Shown: positions 1 to 10,163, numbered from the stretch's first letter. The stretch is 64,000 nucleotides of DNA from Paenirhodobacter populi (GCF_004022215.1 NZ_SAUZ01000001.1:248001-312000); one strand, 5' to 3'. Notes: generated from the sequence alone by a model not told the origin. Numbers and translations: made by a program.

Positions 1-69
1 GGCTTCGTGATGCCCGCGGACCAGCAGAGGCATTTCCTGACCCATCCGGAGATCTTCCTCCATGTCTGA
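1..69 (+). CDS. C-terminal end of an unidentified gene (cut by window edge)
   Basis: Frame 1 is open from the first base for 22 codons and stops at TGA 67-69. The visible tail ends in HPEIFLHV. It overlaps the ATG of the next gene (62) by 8 bases, as expected for translationally coupled neighbours. NodS-type methyltransferases often sit next to PIG-L family deacetylases, and the tail would be compatible with one. That is only an inference from context, because 22 residues are too few to assign a family. Confidence 0.4.
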   Translation, partial: GFVMPADQQRHFLTHPEIFLHV

Positions 70-652
70 GGATTTCCTCTCTCGCCGGCAGGCGCATTTC
101 GACGCGCTCTATCGGGCGAACCCGGACCCGTGGGGCTATCGAACCAGCCGCTATGAGCAGGAGAAATACGAGGCCACGCTGGCCGCGCTGCCGGCAAAAC
201 GCTATCGCGCGGCGATCGAGGTTGGCTGTTCCATCGGCGTGCTGACGGAAATGATCGCCGGCCGGGCCGACGCCGTGACCGGGATCGACCTGTCGGAACA
301 TGCGATCGCGCTGGCGCGCAGGCGGCTGGCGCATCGCCCGGACATACATCTGATCCGCGGTTCCGTGCCCGCCGACTGGCCGGGGGGAGTCTGGGATCTG
401 ATCCTCCTTTCGGAGGTTCTTTACTATCTGTCGGCAGCGGAGATCGGGGATCTGGCCCGCAAGACCGCCGCATCCGCCCTGCCGGGGGCGCATTGCATCC
501 TCGTGAACTGGAGGGGCAAGACCGACACGTCATGGCGCGGACCGGAGGCCGCGGAGGAATTTCTGAACTGCCTCGCCGCGCGGGCACGCCTTGCGGATCG
601 CATGAGCCTGCGGAAGGAGATGTTCACGATCGACCGGGTGACGCTTGCCTGA
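62..652 (+). CDS. NodS-like SAM-dependent methyltransferase
   Basis: A 196-residue class I methyltransferase. The N-terminal DPWGYRTSRYEQEKY stretch (residues 22-36) is typical of the NodS-like family. Motif I (AIEVGCSIGV, 51-60) forms the SAM-binding loop, and Asp76 in VTGIDLSEH is the acidic residue expected to bind the ribose. The family N- or C-methylates small or sugar-like acceptors; the acceptor here cannot be read from sequence. The length is normal for the family and no signal peptide is seen, so it should be cytosolic. The start ATG overlaps the stop of the preceding gene, which suggests it is the last gene of an operon entering from the left. Confidence 0.85.
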   Translation: MSEDFLSRRQAHFDALYRANPDPWGYRTSRYEQEKYEATLAALPAKRYRAAIEVGCSIGVLTEMIAGRADAVTGIDLSEHAIALARRRLAHRPDIHLIRGSVPADWPGGVWDLILLSEVLYYLSAAEIGDLARKTAASALPGAHCILVNWRGKTDTSWRGPEAAEEFLNCLAARARLADRMSLRKEMFTIDRVTLA

Positions 653-1467
653 CCATGGGCGGCGCTCCACGGTGGTTTTCGGCGAGACGGTCTGTCGGCG
701 GTGCCGGGTGGCGGCGAGGCCTACTACCTCGTCGATGTCGTTGAATCGGATCGGTCGCTGCGGACGTCCTGCCCGGTGGGCGTGCGGGAACGTCCGGAAG
801 GATCCGCCATCGGGCTGGTGTTTCCGGCCTTCATGCCCGGGCTGGCAAAGAACGTTCCGAGGCGGATGGGCCGAGCCCCGACATCGGGCAGGAGATCTTC
901 CGCGTCGGGACCACGGGCTTCGCGCTCGATCCGGAGAATTGCGAATCCGGCCTGACCTGCGCCGGGGTGCGGCAACGCCTTGGCCGCCGTCGCGGCAACG
1001 CGGGGCGTTCTGGCGATCACGCAATGCGGCCTGCACGCGGTCGCCCGGCCCCGCAGGGCAACCGATCGATCGCAGGGCAGGCAGGGCACCATTGCCGGAG
1101 ATGACGTTCGGGCTATCTGTCGGGTGTGAGGCATAGGAGGACGACCCCGGAGAGGGTGCGCGGCATGCGGTGATATGTCGCGCCTGCGCGGCGCGTCAAA
1201 CGGCGGGATGCCCGCGTCGATCCGGTCTTCATCCTCCGCCCGGCAAGGACGGGAATCGGCCCCGCCGGGCGGCGCGGATCGGTGGTTCGTCCGCGCCGGG
1301 AAGGGGGATTCGGCGCTGCGGCGCTGCGGATGCGGAAAACCGTCATCTGCGATAAATATTTTATATCGTTTGCTTTTCCAGCCCGGATTCGCCGCCCATC
1401 CACGGCCCGGGATGGGGTTTCGTCCGGATTCTGGTATGCTTTTCATCGGCAAAATGCGGCGTTCCGG
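653..1467. other. Gene-poor gap with a possible decayed reading frame
   Basis: No intact gene is recognised in these 815 bases. Between 701 and about 850 the + strand frame 2 reads like protein (GEAYYLVDVVES, then AIGLVFPAFMPGLAKN). From about 862 the protein-like sequence continues in frame 1 (PDIGQEIFRVGTTGFALDPE, to about 950). This is the pattern left by a frameshift in a former gene. I do not recognise the family. The rest (950-1467) shows no coding signal. An AT-rich patch at about 1349-1378 stands out from the GC-rich surroundings and may be part of the nuo regulatory region. Confidence 0.4.
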
Positions 1468-1496
1468 TTGACCTGACAGGGGGCCGCAGATAATGC
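1468..1496 (+). promoter_or_regulatory. Putative sigma70-type promoter of the nuo operon
   Basis: TTGACC (1468-1473) is followed after 17 bases by TAATGC (1491-1496); GATAAT (1489-1494) with a 15-base spacer is an alternative reading of the -10 box. It lies about 50 bases ahead of the nuoA start in the only sizeable gap before the operon. The -35 is good and the -10 imperfect, so this is a candidate only. Confidence 0.4.
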
Positions 1497-1547
1497 TCTC
1501 CTTAGCCGGAACCTGCGCGATGATTTGTCGCGACCTGAGGGAGCCAA

Positions 1548-1916
1548 ATGATGCACGACATGCTGCGTGAATATCTTCCCATCCTCGTCTTTCTGGCATT
1601 GGCAGTTGTTCTTGGGCTCGTGCTGGTCCTCGCGGCTGTAGTGCTGGCCGTCCGCAATCCCGACCCGGAGAAGGTCTCCGCCTACGAATGCGGGTTCAAC
1701 GCCTTTGACGATGCGCGGATGAAATTCGACGTGCGGTTCTACCTCGTCTCGATCCTGTTCATCATCTTCGACCTCGAAGTGGCGTTCCTGTTCCCCTGGG
1801 CGGTGGCCTTCGGGGATCTGAGCATGACCGCCTTCTGGTCGATGATGGCTTTCCTGGCGATCCTGACCGTCGGCTTTGCCTATGAATGGAAGAAGGGGGC
1901 GCTGGAATGGGCGTGA
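1548..1916 (+). CDS. nuoA: NADH-quinone oxidoreductase subunit A
   Basis: A 122-residue membrane subunit of complex I with three transmembrane helices (about residues 11-35, 62-86 and 92-113). Cys48 sits in the conserved AYECGF loop near the quinone channel. The acidic pair Asp75 and Glu77 in [11 protein letters not shown] is the conserved helix-2 motif of the family. There are two in-frame ATGs (1548 and 1551); 1548 is taken as the start, but the second is equally possible. It is the first gene of the nuo operon and its 3' end overlaps the likely nuoB start by 10 bases. Confidence 0.96.
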   Translation: MMHDMLREYLPILVFLALAVVLGLVLVLAAVVLAVRNPDPEKVSAYECGFNAFDDARMKFDVRFYLVSILFIIFDLEVAFLFPWAVAFGDLSMTAFWSMMAFLAILTVGFAYEWKKGALEWA

Positions 1917-2440
1917 TGACTTCGGCCAATACCGCGGGCGCCGACCGCGAGGTGGCGACCCAGTCGCTGAACAAGGAATTGCAGGACAAGGGGTTTCTGC
2001 TGACCTCGGCCGAGGATCTGATTTCCTGGGCGCGCAACGGCTCGCTCCACTGGATGACCTTCGGGCTGGCTTGCTGCGCGGTCGAGATGATCCAGACCTC
2101 GATGCCGCGCTATGACCTCGAACGGTTCGGCACGGCGCCGCGCGCCTCGCCGCGGCAGTCGGACGTGATGATCGTCGCCGGCACGCTGACCAACAAGATG
2201 GCCCCGGCGCTGCGCAAAGTGTATGATCAGATGCCGGAACCCCGTTACGTGATCTCGATGGGGTCCTGCGCGAATGGGGGGGGATACTACCACTACAGCT
2301 ATTCGGTCGTGCGCGGCTGCGACCGGGTCGTGCCGGTCGATATCTACGTGCCGGGCTGTCCGCCGTCGGCGGAGGCGCTGCTCTACGGGGTATTGCAGCT
2401 TCAGCGCAAGATCCGCCGCACCGGCACGCTGGTGCGCTGA
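1907..2440 (+). CDS. nuoB: NADH-quinone oxidoreductase subunit B
   Basis: A 177-residue peripheral-arm subunit carrying the terminal 4Fe-4S cluster N2. The four ligands are visible: adjacent Cys56-Cys57 (GLACCAVEM), Cys121 (GSCANGG) and Cys151 (VPGCPPS). The frame is open further upstream to an ATG at 1886. I chose the ATG at 1907 because a purine-rich ribosome site (AAGAAGGGGG) lies about 10 bases before it and the upstream residues are low-complexity. The protein passes electrons to quinone at the interface with NuoD and NuoH. Confidence 0.96.
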   Translation: MGVMTSANTAGADREVATQSLNKELQDKGFLLTSAEDLISWARNGSLHWMTFGLACCAVEMIQTSMPRYDLERFGTAPRASPRQSDVMIVAGTLTNKMAPALRKVYDQMPEPRYVISMGSCANGGGYYHYSYSVVRGCDRVVPVDIYVPGCPPSAEALLYGVLQLQRKIRRTGTLVR

Positions 2441-2452
2441 GGGGAGGGGAAG

Positions 2453-3061
2453 ATGAGCGACGCTCTTGAAGAACTTGCCGCCCACATCGCCGGGAGGCGG
2501 CCGAACGACGTGATCTCGACCGAGGTGGCCTTCGGTCAGCTTACCGTCACCGTCACCCCCGGCTCGATCGTGGAATTCGTTGAATTCCTGCGCGACGACG
2601 CAAGCTGCAAATTCTCGACGCTGGTCGACCTGACGGCGGTCGACTGGCCGGAACGGCTGGCGAGGTTCGACATCGTGTGGAATTTCCTGTCGATGTGGCG
2701 CAACCAGCGCGTCCGGGTGAAGGCTGCCGTCCGTGAAGAGGAAATGGTTCCCTCGATCACCTCGGTCTTCCCGGCGGCGAACTGGTATGAACGCGAGGTC
2801 TTCGACCTGTTCGGCATCCTGTTTTCCGGCCATCCGGACCTGCGCCGCATCCTGACGGATTACGGCTTCCGCGGCCATCCGCTGCGCAAGGATTTCCCGA
2901 CCACCGGCTATACCGAGGTCCGCTACGACGAGGTGCGCAAGCGCGTCGTCTACGAACCCGTCAAGCTGGTGCAGGAATATCGCCAGTTCGATTTCCTCTC
3001 GCCGTGGGAAGGCGCGCAATACATCCTGCCCGGCGACGAAAAGGCGGAGGCGAAGGGATGA
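2453..3061 (+). CDS. nuoC: NADH-quinone oxidoreductase subunit C
   Basis: A 202-residue subunit of the quinone module without cofactors. The family signature spans [20 protein letters not shown] and [12 protein letters not shown] (roughly residues 103-145), the region that contacts NuoD. nuoC is separate from nuoD here, unlike the fused nuoCD of Escherichia coli. Its stop overlaps the start of the following GFA-family gene by four bases (ATGA), so the unrelated protein is translationally coupled to it. Confidence 0.96.
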   Translation: MSDALEELAAHIAGRRPNDVISTEVAFGQLTVTVTPGSIVEFVEFLRDDASCKFSTLVDLTAVDWPERLARFDIVWNFLSMWRNQRVRVKAAVREEEMVPSITSVFPAANWYEREVFDLFGILFSGHPDLRRILTDYGFRGHPLRKDFPTTGYTEVRYDEVRKRVVYEPVKLVQEYRQFDFLSPWEGAQYILPGDEKAEAKG

Positions 3062-3486
3062 GCGACCTCCAAACCGGCACCTGCCTGTGCGGCGACTGCA
3101 CCTTCACCGCGCGCCCGGCGCATGAGGCGGGCATCTGCCATTGCTCGATGTGCCGGAAGTGGTCGGGCGGCATGTTCATCTCGGTCGAGAGCGAGGCGCC
3201 GCTGGAGTTCGTGGCCGGCGCGCCGGTCAGCATCTATCCGTCCAGCGAATGGGGCGAGCGGCTGTTCTGCGGCCATTGCGGATCGCATATCGCGTGGCGG
3301 TCGGCGGATGGGAAATCCACTCATGTCTCGATCCAGTGCTTCGCCGATCCCGCGCAGTTCGAGCTGACGCATCAGATCTTCATCGACTGCAAACCCGGCA
3401 ATTACGCGATCGCCAACGCGACGCAGACCATGACCGAGGCGGAATTCCTCGCGATGGTCGCGCCCGGCATGGAAGGAGGCGCATGA
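3058..3486 (+). CDS. GFA-family (CENP-V fold) zinc protein inside the nuo operon
   Basis: A 142-residue protein with the cysteine pattern of the GFA/CENP-V fold: Cys9, Cys11, Cys14, then Cys27, Cys29, Cys32, then Cys71 and Cys74. Members bind zinc. The founder was described as a glutathione-dependent formaldehyde-activating enzyme, but for most members the substrate is unknown. The ATG at 3058 overlaps the nuoC stop, and its own stop overlaps the nuoD start (ATGATG at 3483), so it is locked between two complex I genes by overlaps on both sides. It is not a known complex I subunit; a role in assembly or protection of the enzyme is only a guess. Confidence 0.85.
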   Translation: MSDLQTGTCLCGDCTFTARPAHEAGICHCSMCRKWSGGMFISVESEAPLEFVAGAPVSIYPSSEWGERLFCGHCGSHIAWRSADGKSTHVSIQCFADPAQFELTHQIFIDCKPGNYAIANATQTMTEAEFLAMVAPGMEGGA

Positions 3487-4721
3487 TGGACGGCGGCATC
3501 CGGCAGAACCATTATGACGACGGCTCGAAAGATCTGTTGACGAACGAACAGCAGATCCGCAACTTCAACATCAACTTCGGGCCGCAACACCCTGCGGCGC
3601 ACGGCGTTTTGCGTCTGGTGCTGGAACTCGACGGGGAAATCGTCGAGCGGATCGACCCGCATATCGGCCTGCTGCATCGCGGCACCGAGAAGTTGATGGA
3701 AAGCCGCACCTATCTGCAGAACCTGCCCTATTTCGACCGGCTGGATTACGTCGCGCCGATGAATCAGGAACATGCCTGGTGTCTGGCGATCGAAAAGCTG
3801 ACCGGGACCGCGGTGCCGAAGCGCGGGCAGACCATCCGCGTGCTGTTTTGCGAGATCGGCCGCATCCTGAACCATCTGCTGGCCGTTACCTCGCAGGCGA
3901 TGGACGTGGGCGCGCTGACCCCGCCGCTGTGGGGGTATGAGGAACGCGAAAGCCTGATGATCTTCTACGAACGGGCCTGTGGCGCGCGTCTGCACGCGAA
4001 CTACTTCCGCCCGGGCGGGGTGCATCAGGATCTGCCGCCCGCGCTGATCGACGATATCGAGGCATGGGCGCAGAAGTTCCCGAAGCGGCTCGATGACATC
4101 GAGACGTTGCTGACGGAAAACCGCATCTTCAAGCAGCGCAACGTCGACATCTTCAACATCACCGAGGAAGACATCACCCGCTGGGGCTATTCCGGTGTGA
4201 TGGTGCGCGGATCGGGCTTTGCATGGGATCTGCGCCGCTCGCAGCCCTACGAAAACTACGACGAATTCGATTTCGACATTCCGGTGGGCAAGAACGGCGA
4301 TTGCTACGATCGCTATCTGGTCCGCATGGCCGAGATGCGGGAATCGACGAAGATCATCCTGCAGGCCTGCGCGAAGCTGCGCGAAACCCCCGGCGAGGTG
4401 CTGACGCGCGGCAAGATGGCCCCGCCGAAACGCGCCGAGATGAAGCGGTCGATGGAAGCGCTGATCCATCACTTCAAGCTCTATACCGAGGGATTCCACG
4501 TGCCGAAGGGCGAGGTCTATGCCGCCGTCGAGGCGCCCAAGGGCGAATTCGGCGTCTATCTGGTGGCGGATGGCACCAACCGGCCCTATCGCGCCAAGCT
4601 CCGCTCGCCCGCCTATGCGCATCTGCAATCGCTGGACGAATGCGCGCGCGGCTATCAGCTCGCCGATATCTCGGCGATCCTCGGCACGCTCGACATCGTT
4701 TTCGGGGAGATCGACCGCTAA
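3483..4721 (+). CDS. nuoD: NADH-quinone oxidoreductase subunit D
   Basis: A 412-residue subunit descended from the large subunit of NiFe hydrogenases; it shapes the quinone site with Nuo[15 protein letters not shown] (residues 33-46) holds the conserved histidines His36 and His40 near the quinone head group, and the C-terminus (DIVFGEIDR) is standard. Length is normal. Two tandem ATGs (3483, 3486) are possible starts; the first overlaps the stop of the GFA gene. The stop TAA shares a base with the nuoE start. Confidence 0.96.
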   Translation: MMDGGIRQNHYDDGSKDLLTNEQQIRNFNINFGPQHPAAHGVLRLVLELDGEIVERIDPHIGLLHRGTEKLMESRTYLQNLPYFDRLDYVAPMNQEHAWCLAIEKLTGTAVPKRGQTIRVLFCEIGRILNHLLAVTSQAMDVGALTPPLWGYEERESLMIFYERACGARLHANYFRPGGVHQDLPPALIDDIEAWAQKFPKRLDDIETLLTENRIFKQRNVDIFNITEEDITRWGYSGVMVRGSGFAWDLRRSQPYENYDEFDFDIPVGKNGDCYDRYLVRMAEMRESTKIILQACAKLRETPGEVLTRGKMAPPKRAEMKRSMEALIHHFKLYTEGFHVPKGEVYAAVEAPKGEFGVYLVADGTNRPYRAKLRSPAYAHLQSLDECARGYQLADISAILGTLDIVFGEIDR

Positions 4722-5968
4722 TGCTCCGCCGTCTGTATCAGGAACAGCCTGAAACCTTCGAATTCACTCCGGCGAACCTCGAATGGGCGCGGGCGCAGAT
4801 CACCAAATATCCCGTTGGGCGGCAGGCCTCGGCGATCATTCCGCTGCTGTTCCGCGCGCAGGAACAGGAAGGCTGGCTGACCAAACCGGCGATCGAATAC
4901 GTGGCCGACATGCTCGACATGGCCTATATCCGGGCACTTGAGGTCGCGACCTTCTATTTCATGTTCCACCTGACGCCGGTGGGGTCGGTCGCGCATCTGC
5001 AGATCTGCGGCACGACGCCGTGCATGCTGCGCGGATCCGAAGACCTGATCGCCGTGTGCAAGCGCAAGATCTCCGCGCATCCGCATGAACTGTCGCTGGA
5101 CGGCAAGCTGTCGTGGGAAGAGGTCGAATGCCTCGGCGCCTGTTCCAACGCGCCGATGGCGCAGATCGGCAAGGATTATTTCGAGGATCTGTCCGAGGAA
5201 AGCCTTGAGACGCTGATCGACGAACTGACCGCCGGCAAGACGCCGCGCCCCGGATCGCGCATCGGGCGGTTTTCGTCCGAACGCGCGGGGGAGCAGGTCG
5301 CGCTTCTGGACACCAAGGGCGACCGCGAGGAATTCAACGCCACCACGGCGCTGGCGGTGTCGATCGGCGATGCGTTCAAGCGCATCGACGGGACCGAGGT
5401 GCCTTTGCGCGCGCCGTGGCAGACCTCGGGCCAGCGCGGGCCGATCGGCGTGATGGGGACGGAACGTCCGAAATCGGCGGTGCAGCAGGCCGCTGCGGCG
5501 AAGGCCGAACCGAAGCCCGCCGGTAACAGTCCCGTCGACCGGACGGGCGTGACGAAGCAGCAGGCCGTCGTCGCCGACAAGGGCAAGCCCGAGGCGGTGC
5601 TGGCCGTGGCATCGGGCGGCACCGCGATGGCCGCGGCCGGGCAGACGGTGGCGCCGCCGCCGGAGGAGCAACCGAACGGCGGGGGGCAAAGGCCCGAGGG
5701 GCTCGCCGCGCCGCGCGACGAGAAGCCGGACGACCTGAAGATCATCGAGGGGATCGGCCCGGTGCTGGAGGCGCGCCTGCACGCATGGGGCATCTTCCAT
5801 TTCGACCAGATCGCCGCCTGGGGCCCGGAACAGGTGCTGTTCGCCGACGAAAACGTGCCGGGCTTCAAGGGCCGCTGCACGCGCGACAAATGGGTCGCGC
5901 AGGCGAAGATCATCGTCGAGGAGGGGATCGACCGCTTCCTCGAACGGGCGAAGACGAACGACTACTGA
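4721..5968 (+). CDS. nuoE: NADH-quinone oxidoreductase subunit E with long C-terminal extension
   Basis: 415 residues, far longer than the roughly 160-240 usual for NuoE. Residues 1-175 are the thioredoxin-like 2Fe-2S (N1a) subunit with ligands Cys96, Cys101, Cys137 and Cys141. Residues about 180-335 form an Ala/Pro/Lys/Gly-rich linker. Residues about 336-415 resemble a helix-hairpin-helix-type domain ([17 protein letters not shown], then a Trp-rich end). Enlarged NuoE proteins are known in Rhodobacter relatives. The extension contains one cysteine (Cys386) and no cluster motif, so it probably has a structural or docking role. The start ATG shares a base with the nuoD stop. Confidence 0.95.
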   Translation: MLRRLYQEQPETFEFTPANLEWARAQITKYPVGRQASAIIPLLFRAQEQEGWLTKPAIEYVADMLDMAYIRALEVATFYFMFHLTPVGSVAHLQICGTTPCMLRGSEDLIAVCKRKISAHPHELSLDGKLSWEEVECLGACSNAPMAQIGKDYFEDLSEESLETLIDELTAGKTPRPGSRIGRFSSERAGEQVALLDTKGDREEFNATTALAVSIGDAFKRIDGTEVPLRAPWQTSGQRGPIGVMGTERPKSAVQQAAAAKAEPKPAGNSPVDRTGVTKQQAVVADKGKPEAVLAVASGGTAMAAAGQTVAPPPEEQPNGGGQRPEGLAAPRDEKPDDLKIIEGIGPVLEARLHAWGIFHFDQIAAWGPEQVLFADENVPGFKGRCTRDKWVAQAKIIVEEGIDRFLERAKTNDY

Positions 5969-6049
5969 TCCTTTCGGGGATCATGGGGCGGGCAGCAACC
6001 CGCATCCGCAAGGCCGGGGACCGATGGTCCGCCAACTGAGGGAAACGAG

Positions 6050-7348
6050 ATGCTGAAAGATCAGGACCGGATCTTTACCAACCTCTACGGGATGCACGAC
6101 CGCTCGCTGAAGGGCGCGATGATGCGCGGCCATTGGGATAATACCGCGGGCATCCTGGCGAACGGCCGGGACTGGATCATAGAACAGATCAAGGCCTCGG
6201 GTCTGCGCGGCCGGGGCGGCGCGGGCTTCCCGACCGGGCTGAAATGGTCCTTCATGCCCAAGGCTTCGCCCGACGGGCGGCCCTCGTTCCTGACGATCAA
6301 CTGCGACGAATCCGAACCCGGCACCTGCAAGGACCGGGAAATCATGCGCCACGATCCGCATTGCCTGATCGAGGGCGCGCTGATCGCCGGTTTCGCCATG
6401 GGGGCGGCGGCGGCCTATCTGTATATCCGCGGCGAATACACGCGCGAGAAAGAGGCCCTGCAACAGGCGATCGACGAGGCCTATGAGGCCGGATTCCTCG
6501 GCAAGAACGCCTGCGGGTCGGGCTATGATTACGATGTCTACCTGCACCACGGCGCGGGCGCCTATATCTGCGGCGAGGAAACGGCGCTGCTCGAAAGCCT
6601 TGAGGGCAAGAAGGGCATGCCCCGGATGAAGCCGCCTTTCCCGGCGGGGGCGGGGCTTTACGGCTGCCCGACGACGGTGAACAACTGCGAATCCATTTCC
6701 GTCGTGCCGACGATCCTGCGCCGGGGGGCGGACTGGTTCGCCTCCTTCGGGCGGCCGAACAACACGGGGACCAAGCTTTTCGCCATGTCGGGCCACGTCA
6801 ACACGCCCTGCGTGATCGAGGAATCGATGTCGGTTCCGATGCGCGAGCTGATCGAGCGGTATGGCGGCGGCGTGCGCGGCGGGTGGAAGAACCTGAAGGC
6901 GATCATCCCCGGTGGTGCGTCCTGCCCGATCCTGCGGCCCGAGCATTGCGAAGACGCGATCATGGATTTCGACGGCATGCGCGAGGTGAAATCCTCGCTC
7001 GGCACGGCCTGCATGATCGTCATGGACCAGTCGACCGACGTGGTGAAAGCGATCTGGCGGCTGTCGAAATTCTTCAAGCACGAAAGCTGCGGGCAATGCA
7101 CGCCCTGCCGCGAGGGCACCGGCTGGATGATGCGCGTCATGGACCGCATGGTCACGGGCGAGGCGGAGATCGAGGAAATCGACATGCTGTTCAACGTGAC
7201 GAAGCAGGTCGAGGGCCACACAATCTGCGCGCTCGGCGATGCCGCGGCCTGGCCCATTCAGGCGTTGATCCGCAACTTCCGCGAAGAGATCGAGGACCGC
7301 ATCAAGGCCCGCAAGACCGGGCGCATGGGGGCGATGGCCGCGGAATGA
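6050..7348 (+). CDS. nuoF: NADH-quinone oxidoreductase subunit F (NADH and FMN site)
   Basis: A 432-residue subunit that oxidises NADH through FMN and cluster N3. [13 protein letters not shown] (about residues 54-66) is the NADH-binding glycine loop and the region around [10 protein letters not shown] belongs to the FMN fold. Cys347, Cys350, Cys353 (SCGQCTPC) and Cys393 ligate the 4Fe-4S cluster. An 81-base gap separates it from nuoE and contains the motif ACCCGCATCCG (5998-6008), which recurs before nuoH. A purine-rich stretch (GGGAAACGAG) precedes the ATG. Confidence 0.96.
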   Translation: MLKDQDRIFTNLYGMHDRSLKGAMMRGHWDNTAGILANGRDWIIEQIKASGLRGRGGAGFPTGLKWSFMPKASPDGRPSFLTINCDESEPGTCKDREIMRHDPHCLIEGALIAGFAMGAAAAYLYIRGEYTREKEALQQAIDEAYEAGFLGKNACGSGYDYDVYLHHGAGAYICGEETALLESLEGKKGMPRMKPPFPAGAGLYGCPTTVNNCESISVVPTILRRGADWFASFGRPNNTGTKLFAMSGHVNTPCVIEESMSVPMRELIERYGGGVRGGWKNLKAIIPGGASCPILRPEHCEDAIMDFDGMREVKSSLGTACMIVMDQSTDVVKAIWRLSKFFKHESCGQCTPCREGTGWMMRVMDRMVTGEAEIEEIDMLFNVTKQVEGHTICALGDAAAWPIQALIRNFREEIEDRIKARKTGRMGAMAAE

Positions 7349-7608
7349 GACAGTCGCTTCCCCTCACGCTCGCGCTGGCGGCCTGTGCCGCGCCTCCGGT
7401 TCCCGAACGGGCGCCGGCGGTGGCGGGCTATGCCGCCGCGCATGCGGGCGGGGCGCTGATCGTGACGCGCGACGCCGCACCCTTCACCTATTCCGACGGG
7501 GCCGAGGCCCGCCGCGCCGCCGACCGGCTCTGCGGCGGCAGGGTGGAGTCCTCGACCGAAGACAACTTCCGCGACGGCGCCTGGATCTATCCGCGAGGCT
7601 GCGCATGA
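7345..7608 (+). CDS. Small predicted lipoprotein inside the nuo operon
   Basis: An 87-residue protein whose first 14 residues form a very short hydrophobic signal with the lipobox LALAAC (Cys14), so it is predicted to be a lipid-anchored envelope protein. The mature part is Ala-rich and ends in a region with two cysteines (LCGGRVESS and YPRGCA) that could form a disulfide. I do not recognise a domain. Its ATG overlaps the nuoF stop by four bases, so it is translationally coupled to nuoF. A 15-codon frame (7605-7652) overlaps its stop but is too short to support. Confidence 0.65.
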   Translation: MRQSLPLTLALAACAAPPVPERAPAVAGYAAAHAGGALIVTRDAAPFTYSDGAEARRAADRLCGGRVESSTEDNFRDGAWIYPRGCA

Positions 7609-7663
7609 GCCTCGCATCATTCACTCCGGGCAAACCCCGCAACCGCAACTGACAGGTCTGATC

Positions 7664-9688
7664 ATGTCGAACCTTCGCACAATCATCATCGACGGCCGTG
7701 AGGTCGAGGTTGATCCGAACCTGACGATCCTGCAGGCCTGCGAACAGGCGGGGATCGAGGTGCCGCGCTTTTGCTATCACGAGCGGCTGTCGATCGCGGG
7801 CAACTGCCGGATGTGTCTGGTCGAGGTGCTGGGCGGCCCGCCGAAGCCCACGGCATCCTGCGGCATGCAGGTCAAGGACCTGCGCCCCGGCCCGGAAAAC
7901 GCACCGCCGGTGATCAAGACCAATTCGCCGATGGTCAAGAAGGCCCGCGAAGGGGTGATGGAATTCCTGCTCATCAACCATCCGCTCGACTGCCCGATCT
8001 GCGATCAGGGCGGCGAATGCGACCTTCAGGATCAGGCGATGGCCTATGGCGTCGATTTCTCGCGCTACCGCGAGGCGAAGCGGGCGTCCGACAACCTGAA
8101 CCTCGGCCCGCTGGTCTCGACGCAGATGACGCGCTGCATTTCCTGCACCCGCTGCGTGCGCTTCACCACCGAGGTGGCGGGCATCACCCAGATGGGCCAG
8201 ACCGGCCGCGGCGAGGATGCGGAGATCACCTCCTATCTGAACATGACGCTGGATTCGAACCTTCAGGGCAATATCGTCGATCTGTGCCCGGTGGGGGCGC
8301 TGACCTCGAAGCCCTATGCCTTCACCGCGCGCCCGTGGGAACTGTCGAAGACCGAATCCATCGATGTGATGGATGCGCTCGGCTCGAACATCCGCGTCGA
8401 CACCAAGGGGCGGGAGGTGATGCGCATCCTGCCGCGCAACAACGACGCGGTGAACGAGGAATGGATTTCCGACAAGACCCGCTACATCTGGGACGGTCTG
8501 CGCCGCCAGCGGCTGGACGTGCCCTACATTCGCGAGGGCGGCAAGCTGCGCAAGGCGAGCTGGGGCGAGGCTCTGGCCGCTGCCGCCAAGGCGATGACGG
8601 GGAAGAAGGTGCTGGGCCTTGTGGGCGATCTGGCCCCGGTCGAGGCGGCCTTCAGCCTGAAACGGCTGATCGAGGAACTCGGCGGCAGCGTCGAATGCCG
8701 CACCGATGGTGCGCGGCTGCCGGCGGGGAACCGTTCGGCCTATGTCGGCAATGCGGCGATTTCCGACATCGACCATGCCAAGCGGATCGTGCTGATCGGC
8801 ACCAACCCGCGCGACGAGGCGCCGGTGCTGAACGCCCGCATCCGCAAGGCATGGGGCAACGGGGCCAAGATCACGCTGGTCGGGCCGGAGGCGGATCTGA
8901 CCTATGACTACATCCCGGCCGGTCAGGATCGCGCCGCGCTGGCCGCCCTGCTGGATCAGGCCGAGGCCACCGAGGGCGCGCTGGTCATCGTCGGGCAGGG
9001 CGCGATCAGCGAGGCGGATGGCGAGGCGGTGATCGCCCATGCCATGGCGCTGGCCGAAAAGCTGGGCGGCAAATATCTGGTGCTGCACACCGCCGCCGGG
9101 CGCGTGGGCGCGATGGATGTGGGCGCGGTGACCGAAGGTGGTCTTGCCGCCGCCGTTCAGGGCGTGGAGGTGATCTACAACCTCGGCGCCGACGAGATCG
9201 AGATCAAGCCGGCCTCCGAGGGTGGGCCCTTCGTGATCTATCAGGGCAGCCATGGCGACCGGGGCGCGATGCGCGCCGACATCATCCTGCCCGCCGCCGC
9301 CTATACCGAGGAAAACGGCCTTTTCGTGAACACCGAGGGGCGGCCGCAGCTTGCGCTCCGCGCCGGGTTCGCGCCGGGCGAGGCGAAGGAGAACTGGGCG
9401 ATCCTGCGCGCGCTTTCGGCGCAACTGGGCGCGGTGCAGCCGTGGAACGATCTGGCCGGGCTGCGCCGGGCGCTGGTCGCCGCAGTGCCGCATCTGGCGC
9501 AGGTGGACCGGGTGCCGGACAACGGCTGGTCGCCGGTCGCCTTGCGCGACATGGCGGATGCGGGCTTCCGCCCGGCAATCGCCGATTTCTACTTCACCAA
9601 TCCGATCGCGCGGGCCTCGGTGGTGATGGCGGAATGTTCGGCCCTGCACAAGGCGCGCGCGGCGGGCGCGTCGCTGGCGGCGGAGTAG
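7664..9688 (+). CDS. nuoG: NADH-quinone oxidoreductase subunit G
   Basis: A 674-residue iron-sulfur subunit. Cys37, Cys48, Cys51 and Cys66 bind a 2Fe-2S cluster (N1b). His106, Cys110, Cys113 and Cys119 bind N5 with the unusual His ligand. Cys158, Cys161, Cys164 and Cys208 bind N4. The remainder (about 220-674) is the molybdopterin-oxidoreductase-like domain, which carries no cofactor in complex I. The extra CxxCxxxC cluster (N7) found in some bacteria is not evident. A 55-base gap before it holds a CCCCGCAACCG sequence resembling the motif ahead of nuoF and nuoH. Confidence 0.96.
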   Translation: MSNLRTIIIDGREVEVDPNLTILQACEQAGIEVPRFCYHERLSIAGNCRMCLVEVLGGPPKPTASCGMQVKDLRPGPENAPPVIKTNSPMVKKAREGVMEFLLINHPLDCPICDQGGECDLQDQAMAYGVDFSRYREAKRASDNLNLGPLVSTQMTRCISCTRCVRFTTEVAGITQMGQTGRGEDAEITSYLNMTLDSNLQGNIVDLCPVGALTSKPYAFTARPWELSKTESIDVMDALGSNIRVDTKGREVMRILPRNNDAVNEEWISDKTRYIWDGLRRQRLDVPYIREGGKLRKASWGEALAAAAKAMTGKKVLGLVGDLAPVEAAFSLKRLIEELGGSVECRTDGARLPAGNRSAYVGNAAISDIDHAKRIVLIGTNPRDEAPVLNARIRKAWGNGAKITLVGPEADLTYDYIPAGQDRAALAALLDQAEATEGALVIVGQGAISEADGEAVIAHAMALAEKLGGKYLVLHTAAGRVGAMDVGAVTEGGLAAAVQGVEVIYNLGADEIEIKPASEGGPFVIYQGSHGDRGAMRADIILPAAAYTEENGLFVNTEGRPQLALRAGFAPGEAKENWAILRALSAQLGAVQPWNDLAGLRRALVAAVPHLAQVDRVPDNGWSPVALRDMADAGFRPAIADFYFTNPIARASVVMAECSALHKARAAGASLAAE

Positions 9689-9692
9689 GGCG

Positions 9693-10100
9693 ATGGCGGC
9701 TGTCCGGCATATCGCGGGTCTTGTCCTTCCGGCGCTGCTGGCGGGCGGGATGGCGCGCGCGCAGGACGCCGCGCCCGAACCGCCGAAGGAAGAGATCGCC
9801 TATCTGGGGATCGAGACGCGGATGATCGACCCCGAACTGGTCGAGATGCGCGCCGCGCTGAAGGGCGGCGCGAGTGATGAGGCGATCACCGCCTATCTGC
9901 GCTGCGCCGTCGCGCAATACGCGCTGATCCGCGGCATGGATACGGCGCGGCAGATCCGCACCGTGGTCAGCGAACGCTTTGGCAAATGGACGGGCGAGGC
10001 GGTCTACATGATCGGCAAGGGCCATCCGCGCGGCTTCGACCGGGTCGAGGCACAGGAAATGGTGGGCGAATGCGCGGTAAAAGGCATCCCCACGGTATGA
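9693..10100 (+). CDS. Small exported protein, DUF5333-like, inside the nuo operon
   Basis: 135 residues with a clear signal peptide (hydrophobic residues 8-18, probable cleavage after ARA at about residue 23), so it is periplasmic. The mature domain is mostly helical (EEIAYLGIETRMID, then SDEAITAYLRCAVAQYALIRG) with two cysteines, Cys70 and Cys129. It resembles the uncharacterised DUF5333 family of Rhodobacterales, by memory only. It starts four bases after the nuoG stop, so it is certainly co-transcribed. The function is unknown; location suggests a link to complex I biogenesis on the outer face of the membrane. Confidence 0.7.
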   Translation: MAAVRHIAGLVLPALLAGGMARAQDAAPEPPKEEIAYLGIETRMIDPELVEMRAALKGGASDEAITAYLRCAVAQYALIRGMDTARQIRTVVSERFGKWTGEAVYMIGKGHPRGFDRVEAQEMVGECAVKGIPTV

Positions 10101-10163
10101 CGCGATTGAGGAATACCCGCATCCGGGCCGGTGGGCACAGGGCGAGACGGGCAGAGGGACAAA

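Noticed and set aside
5983-6039. 18-codon ORF between nuoE and nuoF
   Set aside because: No ribosome site, no overlap with neighbours and no recognisable feature.
7605-7652. 15-codon ORF overlapping the stop of the nuo lipoprotein gene
   Set aside because: Too short and featureless; the ATGA overlap alone is weak support.
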